Shown here one piece after another: positions 34,741 through 44,442 of a stretch of DNA of 64,000 nt. The stretch lies in contig CP019326.1 of NCBI GenBank assembly GCA_001971685.1, positions 1,674,001 through 1,738,000 of the forward strand, read 5' to 3'. This stretch comes from Halomonas sp. 1513 (GTDB lineage: Bacteria > Pseudomonadota > Gammaproteobacteria > Pseudomonadales > Halomonadaceae). The notes under the pieces are model-generated. The model saw nothing but the letters and a program-made list of their open reading frames with translations, did not search any database and was not told the DNA's origin. Position 1 is the stretch's first letter, and each line of letters begins with the position of its first letter. A program made the translations under genes and the position numbers.

Positions 34741-36936
34741 ATGATCGCAGGGATGCTCAAGGGCTTGACGCTATTGATCGCCTGGTTGCCGGCACTGGCC
34801 TGGGCGGCCAGCGTCAGCGTGGCGCCGGCGGATCTACCGCGGGGCAGCGCGTCACTGGCACAGCTCGAAGCCGAGCTCGAGCGACTCAGCGCCGGCCGTG
34901 AGCCGCCGCAGCTGGTCGTTGACGGTGCCGCGTCCTCCTACGGCGATGCCGACAATCTCGACCAGGGGCTGCGCGGCGAGCGCGACCCCTTCACGCATCT
35001 GCCCGACGACCTGGGCGGCCGTGCCCCGCTGCGGCAGATCGCCATCGTCGGCCCCGCCGGGCCGGCTGAGCGTGCCGCTGAGCTGCTTGCCGAGCGCGCC
35101 GCGGCCCGCGATATCACGCTCACCCTGCATCCCCCACGGCGCGAGGCCATCGAGGCGATCGCCGCCGCCGATGTGGCGCTGATCCTGGCGCTGCCGGCGC
35201 TCGACGCCGCCGCCCAGCGCGACTGGTTCGAGGCGCTCACGGACGCCGGCGTGCCCGGCGTGGCGCTCTCCGACCCCGCCCAGGTCGAGCACGGCGCGCT
35301 GCTGTCGTTGCCCGGGGCGGTGGATGAAGCCGCCTGGCTGCGGCGGCTGGCGCTGCGCCTCGACGACCGCGCGACGGGGCGTCCGGTCGAGCCGCTGGAC
35401 GCCTGGCCGAGGCAGGGGCGCGAGTGGCTCAACCTGGCCACGGCAAGGGCGCTCGGCTGGTCGCCGGACTTCGATCTGCTGACCCGCGCCCGGCTGTTCG
35501 AGGCCTCCGGCGACGCCGCTGGCGCCGAGGGGGCACGGGACGGGGCGCTGAGTCTCGAGCAGGTGGTGGCGGTGGCGCTTTCCGACAACCTGAGCCTCGA
35601 GATCGCCCGTCACGGGGTCGAGACCCAGGCCCTGGACGAGGACGAGGCGCGCTCGCGCTGGCGGCCCAGCCTCTACCTGGAAGCCACCGGCCGTCAGATC
35701 GATGAGCAGCGTGCCGGCCTGGGGCTGGGCCAGCAGCCCGAGCGCCGCGCCACTGCCGGGGTGACCCTGGAGCAGCTGCTGTTCTCCGAACCGGCGCTGG
35801 CCGCCATGGCGGTGACGGCGAGTCTCGACCGCGCCCGCCGCGCCGAGCTCGAGGTCGAGAGCCTCGACCTGGTGCTGGAGACCGCCCGCGAGTTTCTCGA
35901 TGCGCTGCGTCTCGAGGCCCAGCTCGAGGTGCTGCGCGAGGACCTGGCACTGATCGAGGCCAGTCTGCGCCAGGCCGAGCGGCGCGACGCGGCCGGCGCC
36001 GCCGGCCGCGAGGAGCGGCTGCGCTTCGAAAGCGAGCGCGCCCAGGCCCGTGAGCGACTCGACCAGGCCGAGGCGCAGCGCGAACAGCTGCGCCTGGCCC
36101 TCAATCGGCGCCTGGGCCGGGCGGCCACGGCTCCGCTGCGCCCGCTGGCGCCGGATACCGGCCGCCCCGAGTGGCTGGCCGGTGATGAGCGTTTCGCCGC
36201 GGCGGTGCGCAGCCCGGCGCGTCTCGAGGCGTGGCAGACGCGGCTGTTGGATGACGCCCTGCGTGACTCCCGGGAGCTGCGGGCGCTTGCCGCGGGGCGC
36301 GAGGCGGCCCAGCGCGAGCTGGTGTCGCGACGGCGCGCCTTCTGGGCGCCGCAGGTCGGGCTGCAGGTCAGCTATGAGCGCGAGCTCTACCGCGACGGCA
36401 CCGGCGACAGCGCCCCCTGGGAGTCCACTGCGCCGGCGGTACAGGACGGCGTGGCGGCCCTCGACGGCGCCGGGGTGACCCTCCCCGAGAGCGGCTCGGA
36501 CGAGTGGAGCGTGGGCATTTCCGCACGTCTGCCGCTGTATGCCGGCGGTCGCCGCAGCCTCGAGCGCGAGCGCAGTGCGCGCCGGCTGGAGAGCGTCACC
36601 CTGCGCGAGGAGGATGCCCGCCAGGGCCTCGAGACCCAGCTGCGCGCGGCGAGCGTCGAACTGGCCGCCGCCTGGCGGCGCATCGGCCTGCGCGAGACCT
36701 CCCGCGATAGCGCCGTGGCAGCCCGCGACCTCGTCGAGTCGGCCTGGCGCGAGGGCGCTGCCGAGCAGGTCGCGCTGCTCGATGCCCAGGCCAGCGCGCG
36801 CCAGGCGCAGCTGGCCGAGGTCGAGGCGCGCTGGCAGTACCTGCAATCGCTGGTGCATCTGCAGCGTGCGCTGGGGATCCTGCCGGGGCCGCTGGCGCCG
36901 GCCGACCGCGATCGCCTACTGGCGACTTCACCGTGA
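34741..36936 (+). CDS. TolC-family outer-membrane efflux protein fused to an N-terminal substrate-binding-like domain
   Basis: 731 aa, far longer than usual TolC homologues (~450 aa). A signal peptide spans residues 1-23 (WLPALAWAAS). Residues ~24-265 resemble the ABC_sub_bind periplasmic fold: RQIAIVGPAGPAERAAELLA, VALILALPALDAAAQRDWF, and a closing WLNLATARALGWSPDFDLLT like the C-terminal NLKTARALGL-type segment of that family. Residues ~270-725 are an outer-membrane efflux domain with two long helical hairpins (LEQVVAVALSDNLSLEIARH; WSVGISARLPLYAGGRR). It heads an RND operon with the adaptor and pump genes. The extra domain may sense or deliver substrate; its identification is by eye. Confidence 0.85.
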   Translation: MIAGMLKGLTLLIAWLPALAWAASVSVAPADLPRGSASLAQLEAELERLSAGREPPQLVVDGAASSYGDADNLDQGLRGERDPFTHLPDDLGGRAPLRQIAIVGPAGPAERAAELLAERAAARDITLTLHPPRREAIEAIAAADVALILALPALDAAAQRDWFEALTDAGVPGVALSDPAQVEHGALLSLPGAVDEAAWLRRLALRLDDRATGRPVEPLDAWPRQGREWLNLATARALGWSPDFDLLTRARLFEASGDAAGAEGARDGALSLEQVVAVALSDNLSLEIARHGVETQALDEDEARSRWRPSLYLEATGRQIDEQRAGLGLGQQPERRATAGVTLEQLLFSEPALAAMAVTASLDRARRAELEVESLDLVLETAREFLDALRLEAQLEVLREDLALIEASLRQAERRDAAGAAGREERLRFESERAQARERLDQAEAQREQLRLALNRRLGRAATAPLRPLAPDTGRPEWLAGDERFAAAVRSPARLEAWQTRLLDDALRDSRELRALAAGREAAQRELVSRRRAFWAPQVGLQVSYERELYRDGTGDSAPWESTAPAVQDGVAALDGAGVTLPESGSDEWSVGISARLPLYAGGRRSLERERSARRLESVTLREEDARQGLETQLRAASVELAAAWRRIGLRETSRDSAVAARDLVESAWREGAAEQVALLDAQASARQAQLAEVEARWQYLQSLVHLQRALGILPGPLAPADRDRLLATSP

Positions 36937-36964
36937 ATGGCGATATGACTCGGATGGCGTGCCC

Positions 36965-38086
36965 ATGACCTCCAGACTCCTGCTCCCCGCACTTCTCCCG
37001 CTGGTCTTGCTGCTGGTGGCCTGCGGTAGCGAACCCCCGGCCGAGGAAGCGCTGCGCCCGGTGCGTACGCAGCTGGTCGAGTCGGGTGCCCCGGACGCCG
37101 AGCGGCGCCTTCCGGGGCGGCTCGAGGCGGGGGCCAATCGACGCCTGAGCTTTCGTGTCGACGGCCAGCTCGAGGCCTTCGAGGTCGGCGTCGGTGAGCG
37201 GGTCGCGGCGGGCCAGACCCTGGCGCGACTCGACGCCACCGACATCGACCTGCAGCGCGACCAGGCCGAGGCCAGCCTGGCCGGGGCCAGGGCCGCGGCG
37301 GTCAACGCCGAAGCCGAATGGCAGCGTGCCCGGCGCCTGTATGAGGCCGGCAGCGCACCGGCGCGCCAGCTCGACGCCGCCCGCGCCCAGGTCGAGTCGG
37401 CGCGTGCTCAGCAGCGCAGCGCCGAGCGCCAGCTGGCGCTGGCCGAGCGTCAGCGGGGGTTCGCCGAACTCAGTGCACCCGGTGACTGCCGGGTGGCCCA
37501 GCGGCTGGTCGAGAGCGGCGAGAACGTCGGCGCCGGCCAGCCGGTGCTGGTGCTGGCCTGCGGCGAGGGCATGGAGGTGCGCGCGGCGCTCTCCGAGGAT
37601 CTGCTCGAGCGGGTCGAGGAGGGCGATCGCGTCGACGTCGAGCTGCCGCTGCTCGGCCTCAGCCTGACGGGGCGGGTGACCGAGATCGGCCTGCCGCTGC
37701 AGCCGCCCCAGGCGACCTGGCCGCTGCGGGTCAGCCTGGATATCGACGACGATAGCGCCGCGGCGCCGCTGACACCGGGCATGGCCGCCGAGATCCGCCT
37801 GCCGCAGGCCGCCAACGGCGCCGATGCGCTGTGGGTGCCGATGGCCGCAGTGGGCGAGGATGCTGCCGGCCACTACGTCTACCTGGCCGTCGAGGAGGAC
37901 GCGGCCGAGCACGACGCCAACGGCCGGCCGCTGGCGCAGATCGAGCGCCGCGCAGTGGCACTGGGGCGGCGCCAGGGGGAGTCGCTGGAAGTGGTCGAAG
38001 GGCTCGAGGGCGGCGAGCGGCTGGTGGTCGCCGGCATGAGCCGCATCCGCGACGGCCAGCGGGTGCGCCTGGAGGCGAACCGATGA
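36965..38086 (+). CDS. RND efflux periplasmic adaptor lipoprotein
   Basis: 373 aa membrane-fusion protein with lipobox LLLVACGS. The lipoyl/barrel-sandwich halves begin LPGRLEAGANRRLSFRVDGQ and end with FAELSAPGDCRVAQRLVESG. Between them is a coiled-coil hairpin (~residues 100-160, rich in Ala, Arg and Glu). C-terminal beta-barrel and membrane-proximal domains follow (GMAAEIRLPQ, RAVALGRRQGESLEVVEGL). It bridges the pump at 38083 to the TolC-like protein. Its stop overlaps the pump start (ATGA). Confidence 0.92.
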   Translation: MTSRLLLPALLPLVLLLVACGSEPPAEEALRPVRTQLVESGAPDAERRLPGRLEAGANRRLSFRVDGQLEAFEVGVGERVAAGQTLARLDATDIDLQRDQAEASLAGARAAAVNAEAEWQRARRLYEAGSAPARQLDAARAQVESARAQQRSAERQLALAERQRGFAELSAPGDCRVAQRLVESGENVGAGQPVLVLACGEGMEVRAALSEDLLERVEEGDRVDVELPLLGLSLTGRVTEIGLPLQPPQATWPLRVSLDIDDDSAAAPLTPGMAAEIRLPQAANGADALWVPMAAVGEDAAGHYVYLAVEEDAAEHDANGRPLAQIERRAVALGRRQGESLEVVEGLEGGERLVVAGMSRIRDGQRVRLEANR

Positions 38087-41000
38087 GCCTTACCGGTGCC
38101 GCGCTGCGTTACAACCGCGTCACCCTGGTGGCGCTGCTGGTGGTCTTCCTCGGCGCGGTGATCAGCTACCTGGGTATCTCGCGGGCCGAGGACCCCGAGG
38201 TCACGGTACGCGTGGCGCAGATCGTCACGCCGATGCCCGGCGCCACCCCCGAGCGCATCGAGCAGCTGGTCACCGACCCGCTGGAAACCGCGATCATGGA
38301 GATGCCGGAACTCGACTATGTCGAGAGCACCTCGCGGGCGGGGGTGTCGATCATCCGCGTCGAACTGCGTCCCGACACCCGCGACGTCCAGGCCGGCTGG
38401 GACAAGCTGCGGCGCAAGATCGGCGATATCCAGGGCCAGCTGCCCGACGAGGCCCACCCGCCGCAGATCAACGACGAGTTCGGCGATGTGTTCGGCATCA
38501 TGCTGTCGCTGACCGGCGAGGGCTTCGCCCCCGCGGAGCTCAAGGAGGTCGCCGACAACGCCCGCGACCGGCTGCTGCAGCTGCCCGACGTGGCCAAGGT
38601 CAGCATCCACGGTCACGCCGAGGAACAGATCTTTCTCGACTACAACGAGGCGCGGCTGGCCGAGCTGGGGGTGTCGCCCCAGGGCCTCGGCCAGCTGCTG
38701 GCGGCGCGCAATATCGTGCTGCCCGGCGGAGCGATCCGCTCCGGCAGCGAGCGGCTGGTGCTCGAGCCCACCGGCAACTTCGAGACCATCGACGACATTC
38801 GCCGCGCGCTGGTGCCGCTGCCCGAGGGCGAGCTGGTACCGCTCGGTTCGCTGGTCGAGGTCACCCACGGCTACGCCGACCCGCCCTCCACCCGCTATCA
38901 CGCCAGCGGCGTGCAGGGCCTGGCGCTGGGCGTGGCGATGCGCCAGGGCGGCAACATCACCGATCTTGGCGAGCAGGTGCGCCAGCGGCTCGCCGAGATC
39001 GAGGCCGAGCTGCCCTTCGGCCTGGCGTTCGAGGAGCTGGCCTTCCAGCCGGACCGCGTCGACGCGCGTATCAACGAGTTCCTGATCAACCTGCTGCAGG
39101 CGGTGGCCCTGGTCTGCGTGGTGATGCTGCTGTTCCTGGGCCTGCGCACCGGGCTGATCGTCGCCAGTCTGGTGCCGGCGGCGATCCTCTCCTGCCTGGC
39201 CTTCATGGGGCTGTTCGACATCGGCCTCGACCAGGTGTCGCTGGGGGCGCTGATCATCGCCCTCGGCATGCTGGTCGACAACGCCATCGTCATGGTCGAG
39301 TCGATTCAGGTCTCGACCCGTGAGGGCAAGAGCGTGCGCGAAGCGGCGCTGGAGTCGGCCGCGCAGCTGCGCTTTCCGCTGCTGACCGCCTCGCTGACCA
39401 CCTCGGCGGCCTTCCTGCCGCAGTTCCTGGCGGTCTCCGACGTTGGTGAATACACCCGCTCGCTGTTCCAGGTGGTGAGCATCACGCTGCTGTCGTCGTG
39501 GCTGCTGTCGCTGACCATGATCCCGCTGCTGTGCGTGGCGCTGCTCAAGCCCAAGGGCGAAAGCGCCGACACCCCGCCAGCCGATGCCGGCGAGGCGCCC
39601 CCGGGCCGGGTGGCCCGGGTCGTCTATCCGCGCTACCGCCGCGGCCTGCTGGCGCTGCTGCGCCATCCCGTGCTGACCCTGGGGGTGGTGCTGGGGCTGT
39701 TTGGCCTGACCCTGGTGGGCTTTAGCTACCTGCCCAAGATCTTCTTCCCCCAGGCCGAGCGTAATCTGGTCACCGTGGAGCTGCGGCTGCCCTATTCGGC
39801 GCCCATCGAGCGCACCCGCGAGGTGGTCGAGGCGATCGAGGCGCATCTCGCCGAGGCACTGCCGGCCGAGCAGGGTGAGGACGGCCAGTGGCGGCGCGAC
39901 GGCATCACCCACTGGGGCAGCTTCATCGGCTTCGGCGGCGAACGCTACCTCATCAATCATGCCCCGGAGCCGCCCAGCCCGGAGTACGCCTTCATGCTGC
40001 TGCAGGCCAACCGCTGGGAGGCCGTCGATCCGCTGATCGGCGAGCTCGGCGAGTGGCTCAACGACGAATTCCCCGACCTGCGCGCCAGCGTCAAGGCCAC
40101 CAGCTTCGGTCCGCCGGTCAACGTACCGCTGGCGATTCGGCTGTCGGGCAACGACCGCGAACGGCTGGCCGAGATCGCCGAGCAGGTACGCCGTTACACC
40201 AGCGAGCAGCCGGGCACCCGCAACGTGCGCGACGACTGGGGTGACTGGGTCAAGCGGCTACGCGTCGACGTCGACCCGGCGCGGGCGCTGCGCGCCGGGG
40301 TCACCGAGCGCGACGTGGCGCTGAGCCTGCAGTCGGCGCTGTCGGGTATCGAGGTCTCGACCTTCCGCGACGGCGATACCCTGGTGCCGATCATGCTGCG
40401 CCACGAGCGCGGCGAACTACGCAATGCCGATGAGCTCGACGACGTGATCGTGATGCCCCAGGAGGGCGGCCAGGGCGTGCCGCTGGCCCAGGTCGCCGAT
40501 GTCGAGATGGTCTGGGGGCCCGCGCGCATCCTGCGCCGCGACCGCTACCAGACCATCTCGGTGGAGTCGGAGCTGGCGCCGGGGATCACCGCCGAGGCGA
40601 TGGCCGCCGAGCTGCGCCCCTGGCTCGACGCTCAGCAGGCCAATTGGCCAAGCGATGTGTTCTACGAATTCGGCGGCGAGATGGAGGCCTCGCAGATCGC
40701 CACCGCCTCGATCGTCGAGAAGCTGCCGATCGGCGCCATGGTGATCCTGGTGCTGCTGGTGATGCAGTTCAACTCGCTGCGGCGACCGCTGATCATCCTG
40801 GCGACCATCCCGCTGTCGCTGATCGGCGTGGTCTTCGGCCTGCTGGTCACCGGCTCGCACTTCGGCATCATGACCTTTCTCGGCGTGGTGTCGCTGGCCG
40901 GCATCGTGATCAACAATGCCATCGTGCTGATCGACCGCATCGACCTCGAGCGTCGCCATGGCCTGGCGCCGCTGGAGGCGATCCTCGAGGCCGGCAGCCG

Positions 41001-41238
41001 GCGCCTGCGGCCGGTGGTGATGTCGACCCTGACCACCAGCGGCGGCCTGCTGCCGCTGTGGCTGGGCGGCGGCCTGCTGTGGGCGCCGATGGCCATCGCC
41101 ATCATCTTCGGCCTGCTGGCGGCCTCGATCATTACCCTGTGCGTGGTGCCGGTGCTCTACGCGCTGTTGATGCGCGTGCCGGTCGACAAGCACGCAGCGC
41201 CAGCAGGCGACGCCGAGGGCGCCACTGTGTCACGCTAA
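38083..41238 (+). CDS. RND-family efflux pump, inner-membrane permease
   Basis: 1051 aa AcrB/MexB-superfamily proton antiporter with twelve predicted membrane helices and two large periplasmic loops. It begins RYNRVTLVALLVVFLGAVIS, followed by ISRAEDPEVTVRVAQI, as in the subgroup annotated as heavy-metal/hydrophobe pumps with YegN/YhiV-like features. TM4 has LGMLVDNAIVMVES with the proton-relay Asp399. The second half has FGIMTFLGVVSLAGIVINNA and RRLRPVVMSTLTTSGGLLPL. The normal second Asp of the DD pair is Asn400. Substrate is not predictable. Confidence 0.93.
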   Translation: MSLTGAALRYNRVTLVALLVVFLGAVISYLGISRAEDPEVTVRVAQIVTPMPGATPERIEQLVTDPLETAIMEMPELDYVESTSRAGVSIIRVELRPDTRDVQAGWDKLRRKIGDIQGQLPDEAHPPQINDEFGDVFGIMLSLTGEGFAPAELKEVADNARDRLLQLPDVAKVSIHGHAEEQIFLDYNEARLAELGVSPQGLGQLLAARNIVLPGGAIRSGSERLVLEPTGNFETIDDIRRALVPLPEGELVPLGSLVEVTHGYADPPSTRYHASGVQGLALGVAMRQGGNITDLGEQVRQRLAEIEAELPFGLAFEELAFQPDRVDARINEFLINLLQAVALVCVVMLLFLGLRTGLIVASLVPAAILSCLAFMGLFDIGLDQVSLGALIIALGMLVDNAIVMVESIQVSTREGKSVREAALESAAQLRFPLLTASLTTSAAFLPQFLAVSDVGEYTRSLFQVVSITLLSSWLLSLTMIPLLCVALLKPKGESADTPPADAGEAPPGRVARVVYPRYRRGLLALLRHPVLTLGVVLGLFGLTLVGFSYLPKIFFPQAERNLVTVELRLPYSAPIERTREVVEAIEAHLAEALPAEQGEDGQWRRDGITHWGSFIGFGGERYLINHAPEPPSPEYAFMLLQANRWEAVDPLIGELGEWLNDEFPDLRASVKATSFGPPVNVPLAIRLSGNDRERLAEIAEQVRRYTSEQPGTRNVRDDWGDWVKRLRVDVDPARALRAGVTERDVALSLQSALSGIEVSTFRDGDTLVPIMLRHERGELRNADELDDVIVMPQEGGQGVPLAQVADVEMVWGPARILRRDRYQTISVESELAPGITAEAMAAELRPWLDAQQANWPSDVFYEFGGEMEASQIATASIVEKLPIGAMVILVLLVMQFNSLRRPLIILATIPLSLIGVVFGLLVTGSHFGIMTFLGVVSLAGIVINNAIVLIDRIDLERRHGLAPLEAILEAGSRRLRPVVMSTLTTSGGLLPLWLGGGLLWAPMAIAIIFGLLAASIITLCVVPVLYALLMRVPVDKHAAPAGDAEGATVSR

Positions 41239-41266
41239 GGCCTTTCCCTGAACGAGGCGCCTGCGC

Positions 41267-41740
41267 GTGGAACGAGTTGCGATCCTGGTCGACGTGCAGA
41301 ACGTCTACTACACCACCCGTGAGGCGTTCGGCCGCCACTTCGACTACCACGCCTGCTGGGCGCGCTTCGCTGCCGGCCGCGAGGTGGTAGTCGCCAACGC
41401 CTATGCGGTGGAGCGCGGCGACCCGCGCCAGCAGCAGTTCCAGGCGATCCTGCGCCGCATCGGCTTTACCGTGAAGCTCAAACCCTTCATCCAGCGCAGC
41501 GACGGCTCGGCCAAGGGCGACTGGGACGTCGGCATCACCCTCGATGCCATGGAGGCCGCCGCCGAGGTCGACCGCCTGGTACTGCTCTCCGGCGACGGCG
41601 ACTTCGACCTGCTGGTGAGCCGCATTCGCGAGCGCTATGGGATTCCCGTCGAGGTGGTCGGGGTCGAGCGCCTCACCGCCGCCTCGCTGATGCGCGCCGC
41701 AACCCACTTCGTGCCCATTGAAGGCGACTTGTTGCGCTAG
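41267..41740 (+). CDS. NYN-domain (PIN-like) nuclease-fold protein, LabA/DUF88 family
   Basis: 157 aa from a GTG start. It begins MERVAILVDVQNVYYTTREA with Asp9. KGDWDVGITLDAM (Asp85, Asp87) and LLSGDGDFDLLVSRIRER (Asp110, Asp112) provide the conserved acidic cluster of the NYN fold, so a metal-dependent RNase activity is plausible. The family is widespread but its substrates are mostly unknown. It lies 28 bases after the RND pump gene and may be cotranscribed. No signal peptide. Confidence 0.87.
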   Translation: MERVAILVDVQNVYYTTREAFGRHFDYHACWARFAAGREVVVANAYAVERGDPRQQQFQAILRRIGFTVKLKPFIQRSDGSAKGDWDVGITLDAMEAAAEVDRLVLLSGDGDFDLLVSRIRERYGIPVEVVGVERLTAASLMRAATHFVPIEGDLLR

Positions 41741-41777
41741 CAGAGTAGACGAAGAGGACACGAAGTTGCCTCATGGC

Positions 41778-41893
41778 GAGGGGCGCCGTGGACAGGCATA
41801 AGAGGGGGTTCTGCGCCATGGATGGCGCAGGTAGCGCCCAGGGATGGGTTTACAGCGCCCCCTCGAAGGCCTGCCCACGGGTCAGCCCCGAGC
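41778..41893 (-). repeat. Dispersed palindromic repeat, copy C (reverse orientation)
   Basis: Most diverged copy. Read on the minus strand it has GGGGGCGCTGTAAACCC and GCGCCATCCATGGCGC, but the outer arms carry several substitutions. It lies just after the NYN gene and points opposite to copy D, which is 658 bases further on. Confidence 0.8.
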
Positions 41894-42018
41894 ATCGTTT
41901 ACTCCTATCGTCGCTGGGCAGCAAAAACCCCCAATTTGACTAGGCTATAGGTGAGTCGCCACGTTGGGTGTCGGGTTCGGCGCCCACATCGTCAGGCGAG
42001 CAATAGGAGGTGATAGCG

Positions 42019-42477
42019 ATGTCCGATCAACTGCTTTCCCCCAAGATGCTTGGCTACTGGACGCTGGATGAGCTCAGCGAGGTGCCCGATGAGTCAGGGA
42101 TCTACTGCGTTTACCGCGCCGCCTACGACCCCGAAAGCGGCGAGATGGAGGTGCAGGAGCTGATCTACGTAGGCGAGCACCGCAATGCCCGCCACGGCCT
42201 GACTTTCCATGAGGACCACGCCACCTGGCGAGACTTCCTGCAGCCGGAGGAGGCGCTGTGGGTCAGCGTTGGCCTGTCGGGGCATATCAACCGCGAGCGA
42301 CTGGCGGCGGCGATGATCAACGCCCACAAGCCGCGCTTCAACCTGCACAGCGAATACATCGAGTACTTCCCCTTCGATCAGACCACGGTGCATCTCTACG
42401 GCAAGAAGGACAAGCTGCAGTCGATCTTTACCGTCGAGCGCCACGACCCGCCGAACCATCAGCAGGCGGCGGTTTAA
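42019..42477 (+). CDS. GIY-YIG-like small protein
   Basis: 152 aa. The ATG at 42019 has GGAGG eight bases upstream. The fold signature is recognisable: SGIYCVYRA (GIY, residues 27-29), LIYVGEHRNARHG (YVG at 50-52 with a following Arg) and HINRERLAAAMINAHKPRFN with Glu93 and Asn108 placed like the metal-binding Glu and terminal Asn of GIY-YIG nucleases. The middle Ile of YIG is Val. No DNA-binding domain is attached, so it may be a minimal or regulatory member. A GC-rich hairpin follows. The gene is flanked by inverted copies C and D of the repeat family. Confidence 0.6.
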   Translation: MSDQLLSPKMLGYWTLDELSEVPDESGIYCVYRAAYDPESGEMEVQELIYVGEHRNARHGLTFHEDHATWRDFLQPEEALWVSVGLSGHINRERLAAAMINAHKPRFNLHSEYIEYFPFDQTTVHLYGKKDKLQSIFTVERHDPPNHQQAAV

Positions 42478-42486
42478 GCCTTCGTT

Positions 42487-42516
42487 GGCCCCGTCACCAA
42501 AGGTGGCGGGGCCTTG
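42487..42516 (+). terminator. GC-rich hairpin, probable terminator
   Basis: 12-base arms GGCCCCGTCACC (42487-42498) and GGTGGCGGGGCC (42502-42513), with one G-U pair and a 3-base loop, followed by only a short TTG tail. Confidence 0.5.
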
Positions 42517-42550
42517 CTAGTAGCCAGGGCTATTGCAGATAAGCGGTACC

Positions 42551-42665
42551 GCTCGGAACTTATCCGGCGGCAGGCCTGCGAGGAGGCGCTGTAAACCCAT
42601 CCCTGGGCGCTACTTACGCCATCCATGGCGTAAACCTCCTCTTCGGCCTGCCCCCGGCGTCCCTC
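42551..42665 (+). repeat. Dispersed palindromic repeat, copy D
   Basis: 115 bp in the same orientation as copies A and B. The inner palindrome carries a compensated change (TACGCCATCCATGGCGTA instead of TGCGCC...GGCGCA). Both arms changed together, which argues that the hairpin is maintained. It fills the centre of the 295-base gap before the ABC-F gene. Confidence 0.85.
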
Positions 42666-42772
42666 ACTCAGGGGCGCTGCAATTAGTCTGTGGTCGTATC
42701 AATGCAGGGTGAACCGCGGCCCGATAGCGCGTACAATCGCGCCCCTTTGCACCATCGCACCGGGACGCCGCT

Positions 42773-44353
<1,581 letters not shown>

Positions 44354-44442
44354 GCGCAGTAGGCACTATCAATGGCGCGATCGGCGGCGCTGTGCTGAGC
44401 TAGGAGCAGTCCCGCTCCATCCATCCGCATGAGGCGCCGCCC

